64,000 bases of DNA, taken from positions 1,910,001 to 1,974,000 of the forward strand of contig NZ_CP041402.1 of assembly GCF_007018905.1 (NCBI RefSeq), given 5' to 3'. Within the stretch, counting starts at the first letter, position 1. The number at the start of each line of letters is the position of its first letter. The stretch is from Tardiphaga sp. vice304. Lineage in GTDB: Bacteria > Pseudomonadota > Alphaproteobacteria > Rhizobiales > Xanthobacteraceae. This document shows, piece after piece, positions 43,276 to 51,960 of the stretch. A program made the position numbers and the translations under genes. The notes under the pieces are model-generated. The model did no database searches and was not told the origin of the DNA. It was given only the letters and a program-made list of their open reading frames with translations.

Positions 43276-43772
43276 GAAGCAGTTCCCGGCGTGCCGGCGA
43301 TAGCACGATCGATCGCGCGCAAGATGCGGCCCTGCGCGCCGCAGCGGCACAGGTGGCGCTCGTCCAGCGTCTCCACGATCTCGCGGCGGTTCGCCGGCGG
43401 GGTGCGGCCGAGCAGCCCGGTCACGGTCATGATGATGCCGTTGATGCAGTAGCCGCATTGCGCGGCCTGCTCGTCGAGGAAGTTTCGCTGCAGGGCGCCT
43501 GGCGCCCCGTTTCGGGTCAGGCCTTCGATGGTCACGACGTTGCGGTTAGCAACTGTGTACAGCGGAGTGGTGCAGGACTGGATCGGCTGGCCGTCCAGCA
43601 GCACCGTGCAAGCGCCGCAATTGCCCTGCGCGCAGCCGACGCGGGCTCCCTTGAGGTCGAGATCCTGCCGCAATGCCAGCAGTAGCGACAGATCTTCGGC
43701 GGCCGTCACGGTCACGGCGGCGCCGTTGACGTTGAATACCCACGTTCTCTCAGCAGAATTTGCCAAAACCAT
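43272..43772 (-). CDS. (2Fe-2S) subunit of the IorAB-like Mo hydroxylase
   Basis: 166 residues from ATG 43772. A plant-type ferredoxin cluster sits in C-A-Q-G-N-C-G-A-C-T-V-L-L-D-G (about 50-64), and a second cluster in Q-C-G-Y-C...C-R-C-G. It passes electrons from the Mo subunit encoded next. It starts 14 bases after the stop of the LivF-type gene, within the same operon. Confidence 0.92.
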   Translation of the reverse strand: MVLANSAERTWVFNVNGAAVTVTAAEDLSLLLALRQDLDLKGARVGCAQGNCGACTVLLDGQPIQSCTTPLYTVANRNVVTIEGLTRNGAPGALQRNFLDEQAAQCGYCINGIIMTVTGLLGRTPPANRREIVETLDERHLCRCGAQGRILRAIDRAIAGTPGTAS

Positions 43773-43786
43773 TGTCTCCGAATTGA

Positions 43787-44524
43787 TCAATGGGCGTGGT
43801 AGACGCCGAGATGCTTGGCGACAAGGTCTTCGTCCGTGCGGACCTGCTCGGCAGTTCCTACAAAAGCGCAGCGGCCGGTGTTGAGGATCACCGCCTGGTC
43901 GGCAACCTCGAGTGCCAGCTTGCGGTTCTGCTCGACCAGGATGATCGACTGTCCCTCGGACTTCAGTCTCTTGATGGTCTGGCCGACCTCGGCGACGATC
44001 AGCGGCGCCAGCCCTTCCGAGGGCTCGTCGAGCAGCAGCACCGAGGGATTGCCCATCAACGCGCGCCCGATCGCCAGCATCTGCTGCTCGCCGCCGGACA
44101 GCGTGCCGGCATATTGCGCGTGGCGTTCCTGCAGCCGAGGGAACATTTCGAAGATGCGTTCCAGCGTCCACGGCCGGTCGGTCTCGTTGAGCCGCTGTCG
44201 CGCGACGACGAGGTTTTCGCGAACGGACAGCGACGGAAAGATCCGGCGGCCCTGCGGCACCAGGCCGATTCCGAGCCGCGAGATGCGTTCCGGGCTCAGT
44301 CCGGTGATCGGGGTTCCGAACAGCCGGATTTCGCCCTGCGGCGGCGTAAGAAATCCGACGATGGTGGAGATGCAAGTCGTTTTGCCGGCGCCGTTGCGTC
44401 CCAGCAGCGCCAGCACCTGGCCGGCCTGCAGGGAAAAGCTGACACCATGCAGCACATGGCTGTCGCCGTAGAACGTATCGATGCCGGTGAGGTTGAGCGC
44501 ATCAGTTGCCAAGGTACACCTCAC
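43787..44524 (-). CDS. ABC transporter ATP-binding protein, LivF type
   Basis: 245 residues from GTG 44524; TTG at 44512 is an alternative. Both overlap the LivG-type 3' end. Walker A L-L-G-R-N-G-A-G-K-T-T, signature L-S-G-G-E-Q-Q-M and Walker B L-L-L-D-E-P-S-E-G-L are typical of LivF. Together with the LivG-, LivM- and LivH-type genes upstream it forms an importer that lacks an adjacent binding protein. A TTGATCAA string lies over its stop but does not match the cluster operator. Confidence 0.92.
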   Translation of the reverse strand: MRCTLATDALNLTGIDTFYGDSHVLHGVSFSLQAGQVLALLGRNGAGKTTCISTIVGFLTPPQGEIRLFGTPITGLSPERISRLGIGLVPQGRRIFPSLSVRENLVVARQRLNETDRPWTLERIFEMFPRLQERHAQYAGTLSGGEQQMLAIGRALMGNPSVLLLDEPSEGLAPLIVAEVGQTIKRLKSEGQSIILVEQNRKLALEVADQAVILNTGRCAFVGTAEQVRTDEDLVAKHLGVYHAH

Positions 44525-45248
44525 GCGTTTTCTCGTCGGCGATGACCGCGTCGCGCTCGCCGTCCACGATCACGCTGCCATAGTTCAGCAGCGTCACGGT
44601 CTCGGCGAGATCGAGCGCGGTATCCATGTCGTGTTCGATCATGACTACGGCGGTCTCGCGCGGGATCTCCGCGATCAGCGCCTTCACCGTCGTGCGCTCG
44701 GAGGCCGACAGGCCGGCGAGCGGCTCGTCGAGCAAAAGCACGCGCGGTTTCTGCGCCAGCGCCATCGCCAGTTCGACGCGACGCTTCTCGCCATAGGCGA
44801 TGTCGGAGACCGGATGCGAGGCGCGATCTTCGAGGCCGACCATCGCCAGGATGCGGCGCGACTCGCGGGCAAGGTCCTCGTAGGATGACAACGAGCGGAA
44901 CGGCTGCCAGCGCTCCCGCCGCAGTCCCATCAGGCCCAGCGTGACATTGTGCTCCAGCGTGTCGTCAGTGAACAACGTGATGATCTGATAGGTCCGCGAC
45001 AGCCCGCAATGCGCGCGCTGGTCGGGCCGCAGCCGCGTGATATCCTGGCCGAACAGTTTGACCTGGCCGGAATTCGGCAGCATGTCGCCGGTGATCTGGT
45101 TGAACAGGGTCGTCTTGCCGGCGCCGTTGGGACCGATCATCAGGCGGCGCTCGCCGGGACGCACTCTCAGCGAGACGTTCTTGGTGACCTTGAGGCCGCC
45201 GAATGCCTTGCAGAGGTCGGTAATCTCCAGTGCGTATTCGTGAGTCAT
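44502..45248 (-). CDS. ABC transporter ATP-binding protein, LivG type
   Basis: 248 residues from ATG 45248. The frame is open far upstream, but that region belongs to the LivM-type gene. Walker A M-I-G-P-N-G-A-G-K-T-T, Walker B V-L-L-L-D-E-P-L-A-G-L. It has the LivG-type I-A-Y-G-E-K-R-R signature variant in place of L-S-G-G-Q. It pairs with the LivF-type protein. Four bases overlap with the LivM-type stop. Confidence 0.92.
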   Translation of the reverse strand: MTHEYALEITDLCKAFGGLKVTKNVSLRVRPGERRLMIGPNGAGKTTLFNQITGDMLPNSGQVKLFGQDITRLRPDQRAHCGLSRTYQIITLFTDDTLEHNVTLGLMGLRRERWQPFRSLSSYEDLARESRRILAMVGLEDRASHPVSDIAYGEKRRVELAMALAQKPRVLLLDEPLAGLSASERTTVKALIAEIPRETAVVMIEHDMDTALDLAETVTLLNYGSVIVDGERDAVIADEKTREVYLGN

Positions 45249-46180
45249 GGCTGCGTCCTCCCGAACCGGCCGAGCAGCTTGCGTGCGCCGGGCACGATGC
45301 CGGTCGGCATGAACAGTACGATCAGAAGGAAGATGATGCCGAGCAGCATGTTCCAGCGCTCGATATAGGCCGAGGCGTAATTCTTCAGTAGGCTGACCAG
45401 GGCTGCGCCGACCACCGGGCCGCCGAGCGTGCCCGAGCCGCCGGCGATCACCCCGAGCAGGCCCTCGGCGGAGTTGGTGATCGAGAGCGAGGTCGGGTGA
45501 ATATACTTGTGATAGTAGACGTAGAGCAGGCCCGCAATACCGGCCCAGAAGCCCGCATAGATGAAGGTGATCCAGCGGATCATCCAGGGATTGAAGCCGA
45601 GCGCCGCCATCCGGCGCGGCTGGTCGCGGACGCCCTTCAGCGAGGAGCCGAACGCGGACATCACAAAGATCGCCATGGCACCGAAGGCGAAGGCGCTGAC
45701 GATCAGCGTGAACCAGTAGAACTCCGCCGGGCCTTCCAGCGAGATGCCGAACGGCAGCGGCCGGGTGATGCCGGAAATGCCGTTGTCGCCATTGGTGAAC
45801 CCTGTCATGCGATAGGCGAGGCCCCACAATACCTGGGACATTGCCAGCGTGATCATAAGGAAGCCCAATCCGGTTGCGCGCAGGGCGAGCAGGCCGAACA
45901 GCGCGGCGCAGATCGTGGTGCCGACGATGGAGATCAGCGCCGCGGCGCCATTGCCCATGCCGTACTGCGTGGTCAGGATCGCGACGATGTAGGACGCCAG
46001 CCCCATATAGGTGGCATGCCCGAGCGAGGTCATGCCGCCATAGCCGACGAGCATGTTGAGGCTCATCGCGAAGATCACGGCGATCAGCACCTGCGTGCTC
46101 AGGTTGACGTAGAAATCGCCGGAAAATAGCGGTAGCGCGATAAGCCCGATGGCGAGGAGGACGAGAGCGAGTTTCTTCAT
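45245..46180 (-). CDS. ABC transporter permease, LivM type
   Basis: 311 residues with about nine hydrophobic segments and the LivM landmark S-L-N-M-L-V-G-Y-G-G-M-T-S-L-G-H-A (about 40-56). It forms the channel with the LivH-type permease. Its start overlaps the end of the LivH-type gene by 4 bases. Confidence 0.93.
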   Translation of the reverse strand: MKKLALVLLAIGLIALPLFSGDFYVNLSTQVLIAVIFAMSLNMLVGYGGMTSLGHATYMGLASYIVAILTTQYGMGNGAAALISIVGTTICAALFGLLALRATGLGFLMITLAMSQVLWGLAYRMTGFTNGDNGISGITRPLPFGISLEGPAEFYWFTLIVSAFAFGAMAIFVMSAFGSSLKGVRDQPRRMAALGFNPWMIRWITFIYAGFWAGIAGLLYVYYHKYIHPTSLSITNSAEGLLGVIAGGSGTLGGPVVGAALVSLLKNYASAYIERWNMLLGIIFLLIVLFMPTGIVPGARKLLGRFGRTQP

Positions 46181-47043
46181 GTCTGGAGTCGCCCGAACAG
46201 GCCACGCGGGCGAAACGCGATGACAGCGATCATCGGCAGGAACAGGATGATGTAGGCGAGATCGGGGACCAGTGCGGCCCCAAAGGTGTAGATGAAGCCG
46301 ATGATGAAGCTGCCGACGAAGGCGCCGAGCAGGCTGCCGACGCCGCCGAGGATGACGACGATCAGCGCGAGCGGCAGCATGTCGGCATCGAGCCCGGGAT
46401 AGGCCGACAGCACAGGGCCGCCGAGCACGCCGCCGGCGCCCGCGATGCCGGCACCGAGGCAGAATACGGCGGTAAACAGTTTCGAGACGGGAATGCCAAC
46501 CGCACGCGCCATCTGCCGGTCATCGACGCCGGCGCGGATCATCGCGCCGATCCGCGTGCGCTCAAGCAAGAGATAGAGCGCAAAGGAGACCGCCAGCGCG
46601 CAGGCGACGATGACCAGCCGGTAGGTCGGGAACACGAAGCCGAACAGCCGAGTCGGCGCCTGGAAATTAGCCGGCGTCGGCACCGGGATCGGATCGCCGC
46701 CCCACAGGATCAAACAGGCGTCGGCAATGATCAGCGACATCCCGAGCGTGACCAGCACCTGGCCGAGCGGGTTGGTACTGAGACGGCGCAGCACCAGTCG
46801 CTCGAACAGGCCGCCCAACGCCGCGACCAAGAGGCCGCTTCCGATCGCCACAACCCAGAAATTGAGGCCTTCGAAGGTGCGCAGCGCTATTGCGCCGAAA
46901 TAGGCGCCGAGCATGAAAAACGCGCCATGCGTCAGGTTGGCGAGCCGCATCAGGCCGAAGATCAGCGAAAAGCCGGAGGCGAGCAGGAACAGCAGGGCGC
47001 CAAGCGACAGGCTGTTCAGAGATTGAATGATCCAGAACTGCAT
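46177..47043 (-). CDS. ABC transporter permease, LivH type (first gene of the minus-strand operon)
   Basis: 288 residues, eight or so membrane helices. Landmarks: F-G-L-M-R-L-A-N-L-T-H-G-A-F-F (about 29-43) and later G-I-A-G-A-G-G-V-L-G-G-P. Operator site D lies 290 bases upstream in the 344-bp gap that follows. It is the head of a nine-gene run down to the ACMSD-like gene. Confidence 0.93.
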   Translation of the reverse strand: MQFWIIQSLNSLSLGALLFLLASGFSLIFGLMRLANLTHGAFFMLGAYFGAIALRTFEGLNFWVVAIGSGLLVAALGGLFERLVLRRLSTNPLGQVLVTLGMSLIIADACLILWGGDPIPVPTPANFQAPTRLFGFVFPTYRLVIVACALAVSFALYLLLERTRIGAMIRAGVDDRQMARAVGIPVSKLFTAVFCLGAGIAGAGGVLGGPVLSAYPGLDADMLPLALIVVILGGVGSLLGAFVGSFIIGFIYTFGAALVPDLAYIILFLPMIAVIAFRPRGLFGRLQT

Positions 47044-47387
47044 GGATCAGTCCGCGCGTCGACGCAGCATGGCGGCAAGCAGCAGTGACCGCCTATGTTC
47101 GACAACGCTGATGATTTTTCGAACCGACATGGCCAGTCTCCCTCCCTGGGATCAGCGGCACCATCCCTTTGCCATTGGCCGTTTGGCGCGGCACGCAAAG
47201 AGTAAGGCGCAGTTGCAAGCAACTTACGAATGGTTTGTACGTTCCTAACCGCTTCTGGTGGCGGCCTGTGTTTGCACCGAGCGTAAATTGGTCGTCTGCA
47301 ATTACGACCACAGTGTTCTCCACTCTCGCTAATTTATCAAGTGAAAAATTAGCGTTGAGCGACCGGTTGATGCCGCATTGCAACCGA
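47044..47387. promoter_or_regulatory. Promoter region of the Liv/Mo-hydroxylase operon with operator site D
   Basis: A 344-base gap, AT-richer in its right half. It contains the dyad at 47333-47348. No gene-like frame is found. The promoter of the minus-strand operon must lie here, unless transcription reads through from the deacetylase gene. Confidence 0.5.
47333..47348. promoter_or_regulatory. Operator site D (TTTATC-AAGT-GAAAAA)
   Basis: Exact reverse complement of site A, with 18 identical bases (47332-47349). Upstream of the minus-strand transporter operon and just past the end of the deacetylase gene. Confidence 0.65.
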
Positions 47388-48263
47388 CTACTTCGCGTGC
47401 ATCTCGTTTCGATACCAGTCGCCGATCTCGCTCGCGGTCATCAGCGCCACGCCATCGTGGCCGATGACGTAGTCAAGCACTTCCTCAAGATAGCGGATGC
47501 GGTGCGGCACGCCGGTGATGTAGGGATGGATAGACACCGCCATCACGCGGGCGTTGTCGGCACCTTCCAGGTACAACCGGTCGAACTGGTCCTTGCAGCG
47601 CTGCACGAAGACGTCGGACGGAAGATGCTGCAGCGCGTGGATCACGATGTCGTTGGTTTCGACAGTATAGGGCACCGAGGTGATGATGCCGTGCGGTGTC
47701 TGGATCTCCTGCGGCAGGTCGTCGATGACCCAGTCCGCGACGTATTCGATGCCGTTGGCGCGAAGCAGGTCCAGTGTTTCGTTATTCTCGGTGAGTCCGG
47801 GACTCTCCCACGACCGCGGCGCCTTACCGGTGAAGGCGCCAATCGTGTCGACGGTGCGCTTGATCGCATCATTCTGGTTCTCAACCTTGTGCATCGGCCC
47901 CTGTACGAAGCCGTGACCCATAAATTCGAAGCCGGCGTCGCGCGCCGCTTCCGCCACCCGCGGATAGGAGTTGCAGACGTTGCCATTGATGGCGAGCGTG
48001 GTCGGGATGTTGCGATCGGTCAGCGCCTTCATCTGCCTCCAGAAGCCGGCGCGCATGCCGTATTCATGCCACGACCAGTTCGGCACGTCGGGCAGCATCG
48101 GCTGTCCCATCGGCGGCGACAGCACGGTGCGCGGCATCGAATTCTCGATGCGCCAGTCCTCGACATTGAGGATGACCCAGAAGGCGAGCTTCTTGCCGCC
48201 GGGCAGGGTGAGCTTGGGACGGTCGAACAGCGCCTGGTAGGGAATGCGATCGGTAATGGCCAT
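47388..48263 (-). CDS. Polysaccharide-deacetylase-family amidohydrolase (PuuE-like)
   Basis: 291 residues. The fold resembles the NodB/PuuE branch: an N-terminal V-E-D-W-R motif, W-S-W-H-E-Y-G, G-H-G-F-V-Q-G, and a final H-P-Y-I-T-G. It lacks a signal peptide, so it is cytoplasmic, like the metal-independent allantoinase PuuE, and unlike cell-wall deacetylases. It probably opens a cyclic amide or ureide. It starts 4 bases after the stop of the LLM monooxygenase gene, in the same transcript. Confidence 0.82.
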   Translation of the reverse strand: MAITDRIPYQALFDRPKLTLPGGKKLAFWVILNVEDWRIENSMPRTVLSPPMGQPMLPDVPNWSWHEYGMRAGFWRQMKALTDRNIPTTLAINGNVCNSYPRVAEAARDAGFEFMGHGFVQGPMHKVENQNDAIKRTVDTIGAFTGKAPRSWESPGLTENNETLDLLRANGIEYVADWVIDDLPQEIQTPHGIITSVPYTVETNDIVIHALQHLPSDVFVQRCKDQFDRLYLEGADNARVMAVSIHPYITGVPHRIRYLEEVLDYVIGHDGVALMTASEIGDWYRNEMHAK

Positions 48264-48266
48264 GGT

Positions 48267-49373
48267 CTATCCGACCGCCTTTGCGCGCGCCGGAGCGGAC
48301 GCATTGATGAGCGGCATCACCTTCTCGGCCATCAGGATCATCGAGCGGCGGCCGAGCTCACGATCCTTCCAGTCCTTGCCGGCATAGAGCAGCGTGCCGA
48401 ACTCACCGACCTCCTCTTGAAAGGCGAGGATTTGGTCGGCAACGCTGTCCGGCGTGCCGAAGATGACCAGCTTGTCGATAACCATCTCCAGCGTCACTTC
48501 GTGGTCGGGCTGGTCGCGGTGGGTCTTGAACAATTCGATACGACCGTTCTTTTTCAGCTTGGTGAACAACGAGCGATAGTAATAGGCGTAGGGACCGTCA
48601 GGATCGGTCGCGTAGGCTCTTGCCTTCGCGGCATCATCGGCAACGAACACGCTCTTGGCGACGCGCCAGTTGGCGGGATCGGCAGCGCGGCCGCTGCGCT
48701 CGCAGCCCTCGACATATTTCGGCCAGTGGCTCTTGACCCAGGCCGGCATCAGGAAGTTCGCCGAGATCGGATCCCAGCCGCGGATCGCGGCTTCGGTGAC
48801 GCCCTTGGAAAACGGCGCGACCGCGGTGACGACGATCGGTGGATGCGGGCGCTGCAAGGGTTTCGGGATGTAGCCCTGGCCGATTTCCTTGACGAGCGTC
48901 TTCTCGGTCGAGACCGTCCAGTACTTGCCCTTCAGGTTGTACGGCGGCTCCGAGGTCCAGATCTCGAGGATCTGGTTGATGGCTTCGAGGAACATCTCGT
49001 GGCGGTTGGCGTCGAGATTGCCGAACACCTCGGCGTCGGACAGCAAGCCGCCGGGGCTGATACCGAAGATGAAGCGGCCGTCGAGCATGTGGTCGATCAT
49101 CGCCAGCGTCGAGGCGACCGCGGCGGGATGGCTGTTCGGCATGTTGACGGTGCCGGTGCCGAGCCTGATCTGTTTGGTCGCGGCGGCGATCCAGGCAATG
49201 AAGGCGACGCATGAGGTAATGTTCTCGGCGCGGTCGGTGACGTGTTCGCCGACATAGGCTTCGCTGAAGCCGAGTTCATCGGCGAGCAGGAACGCCTCGC
49301 GGTCCTCCGCCAGCGTCTGGCGCCAGTCCTTGTCGAGCGGATGGATCGGCATCGTGAAGAAGCCAAGCTGCAT
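48267..49373 (-). CDS. LLM-class flavin-dependent monooxygenase (luciferase-like)
   Basis: 368 residues, a TIM-barrel bacterial-luciferase-like enzyme: M-Q-L-G-F-F-T-M-P at the start, T-G-T-V-N-M-P-N-S-H-P, and G-R-F-I-F-G-I-S-P-G-G. Such enzymes use reduced FMN and O2 to oxygenate ketones, heterocycles or alkanes. The flavin reductase at 56885 could supply FMNH2. It is divergent from the LysR gene, so LysR is a likely local regulator. Confidence 0.88.
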   Translation of the reverse strand: MQLGFFTMPIHPLDKDWRQTLAEDREAFLLADELGFSEAYVGEHVTDRAENITSCVAFIAWIAAATKQIRLGTGTVNMPNSHPAAVASTLAMIDHMLDGRFIFGISPGGLLSDAEVFGNLDANRHEMFLEAINQILEIWTSEPPYNLKGKYWTVSTEKTLVKEIGQGYIPKPLQRPHPPIVVTAVAPFSKGVTEAAIRGWDPISANFLMPAWVKSHWPKYVEGCERSGRAADPANWRVAKSVFVADDAAKARAYATDPDGPYAYYYRSLFTKLKKNGRIELFKTHRDQPDHEVTLEMVIDKLVIFGTPDSVADQILAFQEEVGEFGTLLYAGKDWKDRELGRRSMILMAEKVMPLINASAPARAKAVG

Positions 49374-49469
49374 GAAGTGCCTCCCAATTCTGTTGGGAGA
49401 AACCTAGAGATTGTCATGCAGTATAAAAAATGATTATTTCTACTGTCTCGCATCAAGGAAGTTGATGGA

Positions 49470-50399
49470 ATGGTCTCTCTCCGACAGTTGAAGTCTTTCG
49501 TCGCAGTGGTCGAGGAGGGTTCCTTCACCGCCGCGGGCGAGCGGGAGGGCGCGACGCAGTCGGGTATCTCGCAACACGTCAAGACGCTCGAGGAGGAACT
49601 TGGCACGCCGCTGTTCGGCCGCAACGGCCGTGCGATCGAGGCGACGCTGGCGGGGAAGCAGTATTATCTCGACTGCGTCGATATTCTGAAGCGTCTTGAT
49701 GCAGCGCACCATGAAGTCGCCGTCCGTCAGAACGGGGGCGTGGCGCGGATCGGGGTGATGCCGACGATCTCGCGCTCCATTCTCGCGCCAACGCTGGACA
49801 AGTTCCTGCAAACGTCGCCGGGCGCGGAGATCAGCATCATCGAGGCCTATTCCGGGGTGCTCACCGATCTGTTGCTGAAAGGCGAACTCGACCTCGCGGT
49901 GGTGCCGGCGTTCGAGGGCGCGGTCGGGCTGTCGAGCCACCTGCTTCTGCACGACCGCGAAATGCTGGTGACGGCCAAGCGCCACGACGGCCAGCATCTC
50001 ACGCCGGTCAGCCTCGCCAGCCTCGGGCCGTTGAAGATCGTGTTGCCCGGCAAGCAGAACACGCGGCGCCGCAACATCGAGACCTACTTCGCCGCCAACG
50101 GCGTCAACGTCGCGCGCCGGCTGGAGATGGACGCGATGATGGGGACGCTCGAATTCGTCGCGGCGACCGACTGGGTCGTTGTCCTGCCGTTCGTGATGAT
50201 GTCGTCCGACATCGACCGTGACCGCTTCGACATCCGGCCGCTGGCCGATCCGCCGATGTATTCCGACTTCATCCTGATCGAGCCGTCGCGCAAGCTGATG
50301 ACGCCGGCGGCAGCCCTGTTCGCCAGCGTTCTGAAGGCGGAGTCCGAGCGATCGACGGAACTGTTCCGTGCTCGCGTGGCGCCGCAACTCAACGACTGA
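49470..50399 (+). CDS. LysR-family transcriptional regulator
   Basis: 309 residues. The helix-turn-helix in the first 60 residues (SLRQLKSFVAVVEEGSFTAA, then H-V-K-T-L-E-E-E-L-G-T-P-L-F) is textbook LysR; the effector domain is about 90-300. It is divergent from the LLM monooxygenase, with a 96-bp AT-rich gap (TATAAAAAATGATTATTT) where it probably binds. The stop lies 4 bases from the convergent dehydrogenase gene. Confidence 0.93.
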   Translation: MVSLRQLKSFVAVVEEGSFTAAGEREGATQSGISQHVKTLEEELGTPLFGRNGRAIEATLAGKQYYLDCVDILKRLDAAHHEVAVRQNGGVARIGVMPTISRSILAPTLDKFLQTSPGAEISIIEAYSGVLTDLLLKGELDLAVVPAFEGAVGLSSHLLLHDREMLVTAKRHDGQHLTPVSLASLGPLKIVLPGKQNTRRRNIETYFAANGVNVARRLEMDAMMGTLEFVAATDWVVVLPFVMMSSDIDRDRFDIRPLADPPMYSDFILIEPSRKLMTPAAALFASVLKAESERSTELFRARVAPQLND

Positions 50400-50402
50400 G
50401 CG

Positions 50403-51278
50403 CTATTTAGCCGGCGCGCGCTTGTCGAGCACCTCGAACACCGCGGCGGTGTCCTTGTCGCCGAGGCCTTGCTGCATCGCCTCGGTGTAGACCGGCTGAG
50501 TCAGGTCGAACATCGGCGTCGGGCAGTGCAGTTCCTCGGCAAAGGCGCCGATGATCGCCATGTCCTTTTTCCAGGTCGAGATTCGCATGGTTGCCGGCTC
50601 GTAGACGCCTGACACCATCATCGGCGCGCGCATCTGGAACATGCGCGAGCCGCCAGCGCCGGGGCCGACCAGTTCGACGACCTGCTGCAGGTCGAGGCCG
50701 GCGCGCTGCGCCAGCACCATCGCCTCTGCGGTTGCGACATTGTGAATGGCGACTAGATGGTTGGCGACAAACTTCATCCGGCTGCCGTTGCCGTAGACGC
50801 CGAGGTCGGCATTCTGCTTGCTGAAGTCTGCGAAAAGCGCAGTGCATTTCGCGATCGCTGCGCTGTCGCCAGATGCATAGACGATGAGGTCGCGCACCGC
50901 GGCTTGAGCGCCGGTGCCGCTCAACGGGCAGTCGAGCGCGATGTGTCCGGCGGCGGCAAGGATGTCGCGGAAGCGAAGCTTGTCACTGATCGTCAGTGTG
51001 CTCAGTTCCACGACGATCCGCGGGCTCGCGCCCGAGCGGCTGATCTCTTCAGCAACTGAAAACGCGGCGGCGGGGGAGGGGAGGCTGGTCATCACCAGCT
51101 CCGCCTTTTCGACGACTTCGGCGATGTTGGCCGCAAGGGTGACGCCTTTGGCAGCCAGCTCGCTGCCGCGCTTCGAATCGACGTCGTAGCCGATCACGGT
51201 CCAGTCGCGTTCGATCAGGTTGGGCGCAATCGCGCCGCCCATAATGCCGAGGCCGATCATTCCAACGGTCTTGCTCAT
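50403..51278 (-). CDS. NAD(P)-dependent 3-hydroxyisobutyrate-dehydrogenase-family enzyme (second)
   Basis: 291 residues from ATG 51278 (GGAGTG just upstream), preferred to an ATG nine codons earlier. G-M-I-G-L-G-I-M-G-G-A-I binds NAD(P). L-D-C-P-L-S-G-T-G (about 118-126) and the Lys in M-K-F-V-A-N-H-L are conserved. It differs clearly from the paralogue at 40278 and probably acts on a different intermediate. Operator site E lies upstream, in the gap shared with the divergent heme-binding-type gene. Confidence 0.9.
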   Translation of the reverse strand: MSKTVGMIGLGIMGGAIAPNLIERDWTVIGYDVDSKRGSELAAKGVTLAANIAEVVEKAELVMTSLPSPAAAFSVAEEISRSGASPRIVVELSTLTISDKLRFRDILAAAGHIALDCPLSGTGAQAAVRDLIVYASGDSAAIAKCTALFADFSKQNADLGVYGNGSRMKFVANHLVAIHNVATAEAMVLAQRAGLDLQQVVELVGPGAGGSRMFQMRAPMMVSGVYEPATMRISTWKKDMAIIGAFAEELHCPTPMFDLTQPVYTEAMQQGLGDKDTAAVFEVLDKRAPAK

Positions 51279-51328
51279 CTCGATCACTCCGGCTGTCTGG
51301 TGCACTATCGTCTGTGCTTGAAAACCTA

Positions 51329-51344
51329 TTAATCATTCGATAAA
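51329..51344. promoter_or_regulatory. Operator site E (TTAATC-ATTC-GATAAA)
   Basis: Dyad of the shared family in the 153-bp gap between the divergent dehydrogenase (51278) and HbpS-type gene (51432). It could control both. Confidence 0.65.
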
Positions 51345-51431
51345 CAGATTTCGCCGGTGGCCGCAATGATCTCTTCTGCTGCGCTGCACGCGTATGCCTT
51401 CGTCTGAAACCCGTCGAGCAAGGATAATCTC

Positions 51432-51851
51432 ATGACCTCCCTGACGCTTCACTTTGCCGACACGTTGATCGACGCCGCGTTGAAAAAGGGCCGCGAGCTG
51501 AAATTGGCGCCGCTGACGGTTGCCGTGCTCGATGCCGGCGGCCACCTCGTCGCCCTGAAGCGCGAGGACCATTCCGGAATTTTTCGCGTCGAGATCGCCA
51601 GTGGCAAGGCCTATGGCGCGCTCGGCATGGGTTTCGACTCGCGCGAACTCGGCGAGCGTTCGCAGAAGATGCCGGTGTTCTTCGGCGCGCTGGCCGTAGC
51701 CAGCGGCGGCCGCATGGTGCCGGTCGCCGGCGGCGTGCTGATCCGCAATGCCGACAATCATGTGATCGGCGCGGTCGGCATTTCCGGCGATACGTCGGAC
51801 AACGACGAGGTGTGTGCGATCGCCGGCATCGAGGCCGCGCAGGCCGGCTGA
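51432..51851 (+). CDS. HbpS/GlcG-family heme-binding-like protein
   Basis: 139 residues with the small compact PF03928 fold: V-A-V-L-D-A-G-G-H-L-V-A-L-K-R, S-G-K-A-Y-G-A-L-G-M-G, and P-V-A-G-G-V-L-I, ending in G-V-S/I-G-x-S-x-D-x-D-E. Related proteins occur inside many catabolic operons with no settled role (GlcG, DhaG-like, hydrolase accessory). It precedes the HisD-like gene, but operator site F between them suggests separate control. Confidence 0.85.
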   Translation: MTSLTLHFADTLIDAALKKGRELKLAPLTVAVLDAGGHLVALKREDHSGIFRVEIASGKAYGALGMGFDSRELGERSQKMPVFFGALAVASGGRMVPVAGGVLIRNADNHVIGAVGISGDTSDNDEVCAIAGIEAAQAG

Positions 51852-51918
51852 TCCACCTGCAGCGATGGACTACGGACGCCAAGGCGCGCCAGCCCTTGTC
51901 GAAGCATGATCGTCGTGA

Positions 51919-51938
51919 TAATTATCAGTCGATAATTA
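51919..51938. promoter_or_regulatory. Operator site F (perfect dyad TAATTATC-AGTC-GATAATTA)
   Basis: Eight-base arms match perfectly. The best-formed copy of the operator lies 22 bases before the HisD-like ATG, overlapping the place expected for a promoter or transcription start. Confidence 0.75.
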
Positions 51939-51960
51939 AAAATATCCAGGGAGAGCCAGC

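Noticed and set aside
43783..43790. TTGATCAA near the LivF-type stop as an eighth operator
   Set aside because: Only an overlapping half-site. The four-base spacer and second arm are absent.
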